Shown here in pieces: positions 1 to 9,980 of a stretch of 64,000 bases of DNA. The DNA is from Chrysaora quinquecirrha (Eukaryota; Cnidaria; Scyphozoa; Semaeostomeae; Pelagiidae), in NCBI GenBank assembly GCA_014526335.1, contig JACTAT010000014.1, positions 71,250-135,249 on the forward strand, in the 5' to 3' direction. Under the pieces are notes generated by a model. The model did no database searches and was not told the origin of the DNA. It was given only the letters and a program-made list of their open reading frames with translations. Within the stretch, counting starts at the first letter, position 1. Every line of letters starts with the position of its first letter. The position numbers and the translations under genes were made by a program.

Positions 1-1302
1 TTTTTCCTCATTCTAAAGTTATCTAAACAAGTGGGAAACGCAATTTTAAGAGTTTAGTGCAAGCTCGCTTGATTAGTATAGCAAACCTTACTCAAAACTA
101 CAGTAAGGGATCAGAATTCGCTCGAGCTAGTGAAGGTTCATTATTAGTAAGAAATGAATAAAACGATAATCCAGTTGTTAAGCGGAGTAAAGTCGCAAAA
201 CATTAGGGCTTTTCTAGCAAACGGATATTCCGTCATACTTGGAACGAAGACTATAGGTCTTTCTGAGGCAAAGATGTGATAGTTTCCGTACAATCTTTCC
301 GTTAGTCCTGGGTGTGGAAAGTTCCTGTCCTGGAGGCGTTATGGGTGGAAACGGCCAAAGGATTAGTATTGTAGCCTTTCGACTTATGGTTAAACGTTCA
401 GCTATTTATAGGCTGAACTAAATTCAGCGCTATCGACAGCACGTTTTGGTTGGATCAAGAGTGGGTTTAGCCCGTTTAACCGTCTAATTCTGATATAGAG
501 TTACTAATACAGTGGAACTACAGCTACCAAAGAATAGATATTTTATATTTTATTACAAACGAACTCATTCTATTCCTACATGTTACCCTGCATGTTACTG
601 TCCAGAGAACAGTTCACCTCTGTATAGAGAAAAGGCGAAGTTTGCATTTTTCTCTTTGCATTTAGATGATAAGACGACTAGGCACCTTCCGACAAATTAC
701 ATCTTTCTGGTAAAAGAGCTTGCACTCTATAAGAGGGATCTACCATGAGATCTGCTTACACCAGAAAGCTGAACAAATTAAGGTTAATCTCTGTATAAAG
801 TGAGGGAATCCTGCAGCTTATATGATAAGTCACCACATAAAAGCATTTTAAGCTTGCTCCCAGACATTTGTTACGTAACTGTTGTTAGGATACAGTGAAT
901 GATATATAGCTTATAATGAATTAGTCTTTGATAAAAGATACGCTAGATTTTTATGAAAACGTCATATTAATATTATTATTGTTCAGGCATCTTGGCCGAG
1001 ATGGCCCTTTACCATATACTGTAATTATGTAGCTCAAACTATAAGAAATTGGAAATGGAAATACAGAAGGAAAGTGTTCCACAGCTCCACAACTCTACCT
1101 TAGGTCCTCATTAAATTGCTAGAGCATTGCTATAGCTATAATCTCAGATATTACGCAGGAGCGCCCGATCCGAATCGCCAAAAAGCACTTTTCCTCACTG
1201 CATTGCAACGGGAATGGCTTGTTATAGCTGTAGGTCCCGATTTTGTTCAACAAAGAACGTGAACGTATTTGTTTACTGCGTGAAACAAAACTCTACTCTT
1301 TA
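1..1302. other. No recognised gene; probably RhoBTB intron
   Basis: I see no exon, RNA gene or clear repeat here. Short open frames exist, for example at 512-748, but none resembles a known family and none has splice signals fitting the downstream RhoBTB exon, which needs a phase-0 donor. Because the exon at 2,569 starts inside a domain, this stretch is most simply intron of that gene. Confidence 0.4.
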
Positions 1303-1685
1303 CACGCATTTTTTTTATAAGGAAGTTCGGCTCAGGGTCAGTACTGAAAATTCCTTTACTGATGGTGAAAATTGAGTACTCAATATTCTTTAGCAATTCC
1401 TTAACTTCTTACTTTGTGATTCTTAAAGACAACCAATGGTCAAGAAAATATAGGTCATAAAGGTTTCAGAAGACGAGTAGAAATGAATACTGATTGAAAA
1501 CCATTGGCGATAAGTATTGCTTGCTCTGTTAATTCAAAACTTCATTTTTTTAATCGAAATGCTAAGTTAAAGAAAAAGTCAGATTCCTTAGTAGTCTCCG
1601 GTCCAGCACTAGAAATTCCTTAAGTTTTTGCCAGCCCGAGTACAACCTTCCTTATAAAGCACTTCCTTATAAACAAAAATGCGTG
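1303..1685. mobile_element. TA-flanked MITE, about 380 bp, copy 1
   Basis: The ends are inverted repeats: CACGCATTTT...TTATAAGGAAG on the left and CTTCCTTATAA...AATGCGTG on the right. The element is flanked by TA on both sides (1301-1302 and 1686-1687). Internal motifs such as GTCAGTACTGAAA and TTCCTTA runs recur in the copy at 3,429. The TA duplication and small size suggest a non-autonomous Tc1/mariner-type element. It has no coding capacity; a short open frame at 1,679-1,903 only begins in its right end. Confidence 0.75.
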
Positions 1686-2047
1686 TATCTGTCATTAGCG
1701 TATTTTGGTCTTTGGCACTTCTGTTCAGAATACCTTGTGTCTTTCGCTCGGATAACCTTAATAATCTCTGTGATTTTTGCCCTTGGACTCATGTAGAAAT
1801 ACTCCTGCAGCCTTTAATTTGCACCCTCCAGCAGTTCAAAAGATTCAAAGAAACGTTTCTGTTGCGCACAACTAGAACTCTGCAATTAGCCCTTTGTTTG
1901 TAATACATAGGCACCGGTCAACAATAAAATGTATTCTCGCAATCACCCAAACAACCTAAGAAAAAGCCTATATATACAGAATAAGATACAGGGCAAAAAT
2001 GCAAATATTATTTCCTCTAAGTAAAGAAAGCGAAAGAACTTTAAAAA

Positions 2048-2082
2048 ATACCGCTTCGGCGCGGTAGAATGCCGAGCGGTAT
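2048..2082. repeat. Short perfect hairpin
   Basis: ATACCGCTTCGGC and GCCGAGCGGTAT form the two arms of a compact hairpin with a loop of about 10 bases. It is GC-rich against an AT-rich background. Function is unknown; it may be the remnant of a foldback insertion. Confidence 0.45.
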
Positions 2083-2154
2083 TATTTGGATCCCCTCTTT
2101 ACCCTAGGAACAATGTGTTTCTCGCTCCCTTTTGAGGCAGAACTGTTGCCACCG

Positions 2155-2338
2155 CGGTTAATGTCTGTGCAGTAGCTACCTGTGGCAGTACAGTGGAGGG
2201 TGTGCAGTACAGTGGAGGGATATCATCAGTACATTGGAAGATTTTCCGTACTGCCTGTACTGTGCTGTTGATATTCCCCGAACTGAATATCCTCTACCGT
2301 ACTACACATCCTCGACTGTACTTCACAGACATTACCCG
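2155..2338. mobile_element. Foldback MITE-like element
   Basis: Nearly the whole element is an imperfect inverted repeat. The outer ends are GGTTAATGTCTGTG on the left and CACAGACATTACC on the right, and the inner arms share CAGTACAGTGGAGGG-type blocks. The left arm carries a small extra duplicated block. There is no open reading frame. I could not define a target duplication. Confidence 0.6.
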
Positions 2339-2568
2339 GGGTGGTTTCAGATGGCTTTAAGTCATATTACCAAACAAAGCTGTATATAGCAAACATAGGA
2401 AACAAACGTATGGCATCGCACAACACAGAATACCAGTGCCATACTAATACCCTCTACAGCTACCGTACAACATAAAGACATTAATGTGTATTTTGCGTTT
2501 TCTAGCCATAGTACGCTATAATAGCAAAATCCCATAGGTATAGCTGAACATTTCCTATTGCTTTTCAG

Positions 2569-2791
2569 GTCAACTTCAGTGATACTAGTCTGGAGAGCTT
2601 TCTTGGAGTGTTGGAGTACATTTACACTGGAAACTGTTCAGTCGTTCATATGGGAGATCCAATTGGCATTTTGAAGCTTGCAAACTTTTTATGTTTGCCC
2701 AGACTTGTTGCAATATGCGAACAGTATATTATAAAAGAAACAGAAGCTTCGTTAGAGTATAGTCCGGATGCAGTTATGGAAAATATCTTTG
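2569..2791 (+). CDS. RHOBTB: RhoBTB-family protein, exon in second BTB domain
   Basis: This internal exon starts after a polypyrimidine tract and cag at 2,566-2,568 and ends at the donor G|GTATGT. Read in phase 0 it gives a peptide with FLGVLEYIYTG, then LANFLCLPRLVAICEQYI, which is the second half of a BTB/POZ fold as found in the second BTB domain of RhoBTB proteins (atypical Rho GTPases with two BTB domains that act as Cullin-3 adaptors). It leaves one base (G) that completes a Gly codon with the exon at 4,809. The GTPase and first BTB domains must lie left of the window. Assignment to RhoBTB rests mainly on the next exon; the orthologue (1, 2 or 3) cannot be decided. Confidence 0.85.
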
Positions 2792-2881
2792 GTATGTTGA
2801 TATAATGGCTGCTTTGAAGTAATATCAGTATGACACATAGGCCTTATAGAGAAGTACATCCTCAATTATCCGGACTTTAAG

Positions 2882-3035
2882 TAAAGCCTAGTTTCAATTA
2901 CCGAATCTGCGGTACACTGCCGACTACAAGCCAGCTTCACATGTATATGTATGGCACCTGAGAATATAAGCTGGGTCGTTGTCGGCAGCCTGACGGCAGT
3001 TTCGGTTACATGGAAAGCCGGCTTCAATGAAGATT
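2882..3035. mobile_element. Short imperfect foldback element
   Basis: The left arm (AAGCC...TTACCGAA...CACTGCCGAC...AGCTT) is mirrored by the right arm (AAGCTGG...GTCGGCAG...TTCGGTTA...GGCTT). It lies within the RhoBTB intron and has no coding potential. Confidence 0.5.
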
Positions 3036-3428
3036 AGGATGGTTCGAATACCTATTTGTCACAGCTTAATGTAGATGGAAATTTCGAAGGACGGACAAGG
3101 CATAAAGATGGCATTTGACCGTCAAATCAATTGGTGCATTGAGTTGTTTTTGTTTTTTTTTTTACAAGTCTGTGAAAAAGGCCTATAGTGTTGCAAAAAA
3201 ATGCGCCAAAATTTTACCTTTTCATCCCTTCTTATAACGCAAAATAAAAATGAGACTTATTTTCAATTAAATGAAAGAAAAAGAAGAGTTCAGAGCTGAG
3301 TTTTTTGCAAGTTGGTATGGGAGTTTACTAATTAAGGGTTAGAATCTAGTAAAATAAATGATATTTGTTTTTCCCAATCGGCTCACAAACACACTCGGAA
3401 AATGCTTCGAAACGACCCATTTCTGATA

Positions 3429-3806
3429 CACTCTTTTTTTTATAAGAAACTAAGATTTTTGGTCAGTACTCAAAGTTTCTTAGTTTTGGGACAAATTTGG
3501 TACTGACAGTTTCTTAGCAGTTTCTTAGAATCAAAATTTTTAAGTGCCAAAACGGGCAATTGACACTTAAATTCTACGAATAGAAGAAGCAATACAATTC
3601 ACATTTACATCAGCTGTTTTTTCTGTCAAAATAGACACTTATGGTGCAACAGAAGTTTGTTTTCTCGATGCTTTATTTCTAATTCTAAAGATTCTTGAGA
3701 CCTGCGAGCTTCTTACCATTTTTGGTCGAGTACTGAAAGTTTCTTAACCAATATTGATCTCAGTACTGAGTTTCTTATAGATGGGTTTCTTATAAAAAAA
3801 TGAGTG
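3429..3806. mobile_element. TA-flanked MITE, about 380 bp, copy 2
   Basis: The terminal inverted repeats are CACTCTTTTTTTTATAAGAAA on the left, imperfectly mirrored by TTTCTTATAAAAAAATGAGTG on the right, with TA at 3427-3428 and 3807-3808. Internal TTTCTTAG and GTACTGA blocks match copy 1 at 1,303. It sits in the intron between the two RhoBTB exons. Confidence 0.75.
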
Positions 3807-3808
3807 TA

Positions 3809-4808
3809 ATGGAGGATGTAAGTACTGCAGAACCAAGTTAATCCTGATCATATGGCTTTCTGTTGGGCAGCATAAGATGTTTTTGCGGTATTTCTCTGAA
3901 ATGTTTCCGATAAATCTTGCTGTTAAAGTGCACTGCTTCAGTTATTTGACTGTTTCTCTGTATTTGTATTGCCGTTGTCTCTGTCATTTTCCCTGTTAAA
4001 GTGCACGGAAGCCTCAATTGTTTGTTATTCGGTTTTCTTATCAGCCTGTTCTTATCCCAAAAACAGTTATTGAACGAAACAAATTTTCGTCCTTGTTACA
4101 TAACTGTTATTAATGCACGCCTTCATGCTCGTTACAACCCTCAATGAATTAACTGTCTTAGCATGTTAGCAACCACAACGCCACGGTGGTTATTATGCAA
4201 ACGAAACAGATGTTGCAATGAATGGCTGTCAAACCTCTACACTCGCTGCCACATTAACACTGGTTAAACATAGAAACAATTCTCTCTAGACTTATTACAT
4301 GAGCCCAAGTTATCGCTCATGAAACCGAGACTAGCACCAAACTATGAGCACTCAAACTGTAGTTGTAGCGGGCTGTGGGGGTAGTGGAGCGGAAACTAAC
4401 GACTCAGGTAATGAGTCTAACTTATCTCTCCTTGCAGGAATGCTTCAATTTCAGCTCCTTTGTGATATTGAACTCCTGTCCTTCAAAGTTGAAAACCCAC
4501 GATTGTTACCAAACAAAACGACGCTAACTCTTTACTCAACAAGAAGAAACAGCAGGTTTTTCAGGCCAGAAAATAGGTGCCTTCTGATTCCCCCTTTCCA
4601 GAGTCTAGGACAAACCTAATACACAGCCCTAGGGGGGCCTTTTGTGGACGGGTGCTTAATCGGGGAAATGTGGTATTTATGGCATATTTGTTTCCAAAGT
4701 ATCTTTGTGTTGAATATATGAGAATTTATGTTGTTTATATTGTATATATTTTGTATGTATCGTATATGTTAGAATTCGGTCGGTTAATGTGCATGTTATT
4801 TTGAACAG
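3809..4808. other. RhoBTB intron, no further gene seen
   Basis: This is the remaining intron sequence between the two RhoBTB exons. Around 4,630-4,670 a segment (GGTGCTTAATCGGGGAAAT) resembles the end of the MITE-B family seen at 18,880, 37,370 and 62,760. Short open frames at 4,344 and 4,577 have no recognisable similarity. Confidence 0.5.
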
Positions 4809-5086
4809 GAATGCTGCATGAATCGCAATTGCATAATGCATCAAAGCTGACAGCATGGTGCTTGTACTTCATGACGACCAACTATAATGAGTTATGTGAC
4901 AAGGCTGCAAAAGATCTGAAGCAACTGAACCAAGCCACTCAGAAATACCTGGAAGAACATCGCTGGCCTCCTGTGTGGTATCTGAAGGAACAGGACGTTT
5001 ACCTGAGAGCAACTAAAGAGTTGGAAATCGAGAAGGAAAAGAAAGAAAAATCGCGCAGAAAGAGGAAATGTAAGTCTTGTTTCTAG
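4809..5086 (+). CDS. RHOBTB: RhoBTB-family protein, C-terminal exon
   Basis: The acceptor is tttgaacag at 4,801-4,808; GA joins the G left by the previous exon, so the phase is exact. The peptide contains LTAWCLYFMTTNYNELC followed by EHRWPPVWYLKEQD, the signature of the region after the second BTB domain of RhoBTB1/2 (helical BACK-like segment, then the RWPPVWYLKE block). It ends in a Lys/Glu-rich basic tail. The frame stops at 5,084-5,086 after a CKSCF ending. However, AAAT|GTAAGT at about 5,069-5,070 is also a good donor, so the true protein may splice on after the RRKRK segment. Vertebrate RhoBTB proteins do continue past this point, as I recall them. No AATAAA follows within 300 bp, which slightly favours splicing. 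Confidence 0.9.
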
Positions 5087-5129
5087 AGAAGTGATTAGAG
5101 AAGTGATGCAAAGACTTATTTTTTGAAAG

Positions 5130-5406
5130 ATCTTAATGCATTTTATACCTAATCTTGCATTCATCATACCATCATATATTTTTAGTCGCTTAGACAAAGT
5201 ATGTTAAGCTTCGGTATTAAGTTGTTAGTGTTAATAGCGTTGCTGAAGTAAAAGGGTATCGCTAAATTGATATACAGGCAGTTGATATTGGTTATAGCAT
5301 CATACATTTTGCAGTTGCTTAGTTGAAGTATGCTTATGTCATACAGCTTGCATTCATCATATTATCATACATGGTATTGTTTTGGATTAAGGCCCTTTGC
5401 ACACTA
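5130..5406. repeat. Diverged tandem repeat, left part of a split array
   Basis: Degenerate copies of a unit containing CATCATACCATCATA and AAGTATGTTAAGCTTCGGTA are seen here and again from 8,746 onward. The foldback element at 5,407-8,745 separates the two parts, so it inserted into an existing array. Confidence 0.55.
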
Positions 5407-8400
5407 ATAGGCAGGGAATTCTATGTGAAAACTAAATTTCAACCTAACCTCAAATTTTATTGCTGAAATATACCAAATCGACCCTGGAGATTTCAAATCA
5501 AAGATGGGACACTTTTGATTTTGACCGGAAGTACGCTAATTTGATGACGTCATAAAGTGCACAATTTTCGCTTTAAATCTGTGTTTACTTGCCTCAATTG
5601 CGTTTGATATGAATAATATATGCATTTTCAGACTCAGCAGACAAGGTGCTATCGATTCATGTATATTTTGTTTATTTTCATCAACATCTCTATTTTTAGA
5701 TATGACGTCATCGACATTGAAAATCACCAAAATTGTATTTTTTCTTATCATTAAGGTACTAGCATGTCTATCATCGCATGAAAACTCCTTTTTAGAGGCA
5801 GAAACATCTCTTATGGGTCATCTTAGAGTGTCCGTGTAGTTCAACGGCCTATCAGTTCACCATTTCTTCTACCTTTGCTTTTCTTTACGACACAAGGACC
5901 GTCCTTGAACCAATTCTGTATAGGACAAGTTTGAATGGCAGGAACGTTGGACGGATGGCACGACAAGTGGGTGGCTAGGAGCAAAGAAAGGGCAATCGCA
6001 ATAGAGAACGAAGTTAAGCAGAAGAAGCCGATAAAAGTGGTGCTTCAGGATAGACACTGGAATAGTCTTTTGGGCACGATCTATATATTGCATTGAAAAG
6101 CTTTAGAGAATGTTCCAATGAACATTTCTTTTGTTCTTTATGGCGTATTCTGGTTACTCCCCTCGACAAGTTTCGTTCGTTTTAAACAAAAAAAGATGCC
6201 TTTCCCGTTATCCATTCATCTTCATTCGGCGCGTATAAGAAATCTTAACACAAAATCAAATTGATACATAATGATATGGCTATAAACCATCAAATATGTA
6301 TTTGAATCTATGGTTTATCTTCTGTTTGAATCAGACAGACTTCAAGATATACTGCTTGGAAGCAACTTCGTGTCTATTTTCGTTTACCAAAATATTCCAT
6401 TCTTGTTTTGCTATCGCTGTTGTAAATTTTAGCAAACAAAATGCCATTGAAACAATTGTCTCAGCTCTTTGCGCGCAGCTATGATTAAAGCCAGCCATCG
6501 CATGGTGCTAAATGTGCGCTCACAGAACGCTGAATATATGGTTATACGATGGTGCAAGTTTATCATCTTGTGGACTTCGGAACACTGTTTCCTTTCACAA
6601 GGCATTGAATTAAAGATAGTGGCTAGTTATTTTCTCCCCCTGTTTAACGCTGTAGAGACCAAGCATTGTTGGCAGGTCATCAAGTTGCTTTCTTAGCTTT
6701 TCCTTTATGCTGTCCGATGTTGCCTGATGTTGCCCCAGATGCTTCAGGAAGAAAATTTATCAGCATCTCTGCATCTATGGCAAGCTCTGGATTCATTCTG
6801 TGTACTTTCCCAAAGCGAGTTTTCCTGTTTGATTAAGATAGAAAAAAACCTTAAAGGAGAAAGATGCAGTTGAATAGAATGCGATTTCCTTCAATTTAAG
6901 AGCCTGTCTATAACAAGATGGGGAATAAGAGTCAATGCAGCTTAGTCATCTTTGAGAAGACTGATGATCTGCGCGCAACATTGGAAATGTTGAAGAATAA
7001 TCAATGCATCCCTGCTAGCAGCAAAATAAGAATCCAAGAAATTCTCATGCCCCAGTTGTCTTCAGTCCTCTTCTATTTGAATGTGACAGGAAAGCTTGTA
7101 TGTTTGCAAGGAAAGTTCCCAAGGAACTCAAAAGAAATCGCATTATATCTGATGATCATGCTTCGTATTCTTTGCAGCAAATTCTCTAAAGGCTTAAGAA
7201 ATGAGGAACGGGAGAAGATTTCAGCGAATTTTCAATGTAAGCCGGAAATGGCCCTACGTCGTAGGAGTGGACCGATAGGGACCGGGAAAGCAAAGTCAAA
7301 AAAGCGGATGGAGTATGTAGACAGTGTTCTGAACGAGAGGGGCTTTGCACTGCACCGATACAGTGGACGATGGGATGATTGACAAGATGCACCCATCCTA
7401 CTATGAAACAACTGACGTGATTGTCCAGGTTAGGAAAGGTTAGGGCAAGAAGATCTTGCTTTGGTAAAGAGAAAATGAAGAATCCTGTTAAAATCGATTA
7501 TTATAAGAGCGTTTCCGACAGATAGCCTAACACATGCTTCGATTCACAAAGCCCTGTGAAAGGAAACAGTGTTCCGAAGTCCACAAGATCATAAACTTGC
7601 ACCATCGTGTTATCATCTCCTCAGCGTTCTGTGAGCGCACATTTAGCACCATGCGATGGCTGGCTTTAAACATAGCTGCGAGCAAAGAGCTGCGAAAATT
7701 GTTTCAATGGCATTTTGTTTGCTAAAATTTACAACAGCGATAGCGAAACAAGAATGGAATACTTTGGTAAACAAATATAGACACGAAGTTGCTTCCAAGC
7801 AGTATATCTTGAAGTCCGTCTGATTCAAACAGAAGATAAACCATAGTTTCAAATACATATTTGATGGTTTATAGCCATATCATTATGTATCAATTTGATT
7901 TTATGTTAAGATTTCTTATACGCGCCGAATGAAGATGAATGGATAACGGAAAAGGCATCCTTTTTGTTTAAAACGAAACTTGTCGAGGGAGGAGTAACCA
8001 GAATACGCCGTAAAGAACAAAAGAAATGTTCATTGGAACATTCTCTAAAGCTTTTCAATGCAATATATAGATCGTGCCCAAATGACTATTCCAGTGTCTA
8101 TCCTGAAGCACCACTTTTATCGGCTTCTTCTGCTTAACTTCGTTCTCTATTGCGATTGCCCTTTCTTTGCTCCTAGCCACCCACTTGTCGTGCCATCCGT
8201 CCAACGTTCCTGCCATTCAAACTTGTCCTATACAGAATTGGTTCAAGGACGGTCCTTGTGTCGTAAAGAAAAGCAAAGGTAGAAGAAATGGTGAACTGAT
8301 AGGCCGTTGAACTACACGGACACTCTAAGATGACCCATAAGAGATGTTTCTGCCTCTAAAAAGGAGTTTTCATGCGATGATAGACATGCTAGTACCTTAA

Positions 8401-8745
8401 TGATAAGAAAAAATACAATTTTGGTGATTTTCAATGTCGATGACGTCATATCTAAAAATAGAGATGTTGATGAAAATAAACAAAATATACATGAATCGAT
8501 AGCACCTTGTCTGCTGAGTCTGAAAATGCATATATTATTCATATCAAACGCAATTGAGGCAAGTAAACACAGATTTAAAGCGAAAATTGTGCACTTTATG
8601 ACGTCATCAAATTAGCGTACTTCCGGTCAAAATCAAAAGTGTCCCATCTTTGATTTGAAATCTCCAGGGTCGATTTGGTATATTTCAGCAATAAAATTTG
8701 AGGTTAGGTTGAAATTTAGTTTTTCACATAGAATTCCCTGCCTAT
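5407..8745. mobile_element. Foldback transposon with arms of about 1.2 kb
   Basis: The left arm (5,407 to about 6,607) is repeated in inverted orientation in the right arm (about 7,547 to 8,745) with very few differences. The outermost ends are ATAGGCAGGGAATTCTATG and its complement. Open frames in one arm are matched by near-identical frames on the opposite strand in the other arm. At the inner end of the right arm, plus strand near 7,600-7,700, a peptide with SSAFCERTFSTMRWL resembles the C-terminal dimerisation region of hAT transposases; it is mirrored in the left arm. The unique centre of about 0.9 kb holds one 154-codon frame. The ends starting CAGGG would also suit hAT, but I could not find a matching 8-bp target duplication. 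The high arm identity suggests a young insertion or arm gene conversion. Confidence 0.8.
6918..7382 (+). CDS. Unrecognised 154-codon frame in foldback centre
   Basis: This is the longest open frame in the unique centre of the foldback element. It starts MGNKSQCSLVIFEKTDDLRA and ends in a basic stretch (MALRRRSG, KAKSKKRMEY). I recognise no domain. It may be a decayed fragment of a transposase or a host sequence captured between the arms. Its position outside both arms is the only support that it is anything other than chance. Confidence 0.25.
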   Translation: MGNKSQCSLVIFEKTDDLRATLEMLKNNQCIPASSKIRIQEILMPQLSSVLFYLNVTGKLVCLQGKFPRNSKEIALYLMIMLRILCSKFSKGLRNEEREKISANFQCKPEMALRRRSGPIGTGKAKSKKRMEYVDSVLNERGFALHRYSGRWDD

Positions 8746-9980
8746 GGTTTTCGCATCATCGCTCAAGGTTATCATCGCTATACCGAAAGTCATACAGCTA
8801 ACATTCATCGTATCGCTCGCCATACATGTTGTAGTCTTAAAGTATGTTAGATTTGGTGTTTATTTGGTTGAATGCTTTGCTTGCTATAGAAGAGTTTTGC
8901 TTTGTTGATAGACAAGCAGCTTGTATGTCACTATGCATTTTGTAGCTGTTTAGATAAAGTAGACGAAGTTTTTGGTATTGAGTAGCTACTTAACATCATC
9001 AATGCTTAAGGAGAGCTACCGCTATACTGGTAGGCGTGTAGGCATGAAGCTTGTACTAATCATAACATCATATATTTTATACAGTTTGTAGATTTGCTTG
9101 ATTGAGTTGCTACACTACTTAGCAGCATTAGTGCTTAGAGAGGGCTAGTGCTTTGCCGATAGTATGTAGCTTGATTCAACATATCATCATAAATGTTGGA
9201 TTTGCCTTGATTAACCTGGGTGATTTGGTATTTAAATTGCTGCTAAATGGTGTTATTGCTTTAGGAAGGGTATTGCTATACTTGAAGGCATGTAGGCATG
9301 TACCAATCATACCATCCTACATTTAGTTGTTTGGACAACGTATGCCGAGCTTTAGTCCTCAAGATTTTTCTTAACAGCGTAAGTGCCAAAGGAAGTCTGT
9401 TGCTGTACTGATAAGCATGTACCTTATACTCATTATATCATACCACATTTTTGTCTGTAGCTTTTCAATGCTATGAGCTTCAATAGTTCGTTGCTGCGTA
9501 CTCTAAGGTGCCAAATAAACAGGGGGGTGGGAAATTTTTGAAAATTTAATAAACAGGGGGGTCCTAATAAGGTCCAGGGGTGGGGAAAGTTTAATAAACG
9601 TAGTTTAATCCTTTCACGAGTGAATGTTTTCTTCTAAAATTAATAAACGGGAGGTCCTAATAAGGTCCAGGGGGTGGGGGAACTGAAAATTAATAAACGG
9701 GAGGGGGACGTTTATTTGGCACCTTAGAGTAACTGCGTTGCTACTCAAGGAAGTTCATTGCTGTGTTGATAGGCAGGCAACTTACATTCAAAATATGTAT
9801 CATTGTGTTATTGTAGTTGGTTGGATTAAGTATGATAAGGTTTGGTATTAAGTTTTTTCTTAGCAAGGTTTGTGCCAAAGAAAGTTGCTGCTGTCCTAGT
9901 GCATATTGCTTGTATTCATCATATCACCGTACATGTTTTAGTTTTGCATGAACAAGTTTGGTGGCTTTCAGCAGTTTAGT
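8746..9980. repeat. Diverged tandem array, unit about 125 bp
   Basis: A CATCATATCATCATACATTTT-like landmark recurs at about 8,806, 8,927, 9,060, 9,177, 9,303, 9,432, 9,790 and 9,918. The spacing is about 117-133 bp once the 229-bp MITE at 9,501 is removed. Copies share AAGTATG, TTGGTATTAAG and GCTATACTGATAGGC-like blocks but are strongly diverged. Nothing coding is seen. Confidence 0.6.
9501..9729. mobile_element. MITE with 20-bp terminal inverted repeats
   Basis: The ends are CTCTAAGGTGCCAAATAAAC and its exact complement, flanked by TA on both sides (9,499-9,500 and 9,730-9,731). The interior is G-rich with two copies of GGTCCTAATAAGGTCCAGG and repeated TTAATAAAC. It is inserted within the 125-bp tandem array. 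Confidence 0.8.

Noticed and set aside
512..748. 78-codon plus-strand frame
   Set aside because: No recognisable domain and no fitting splice sites; likely chance.
5609..5839. Pairs of small frames at 5,536-6,093 and 8,058-8,615 as genes
   Set aside because: Identical on opposite strands because they lie in the two arms of the foldback element; no known domain.
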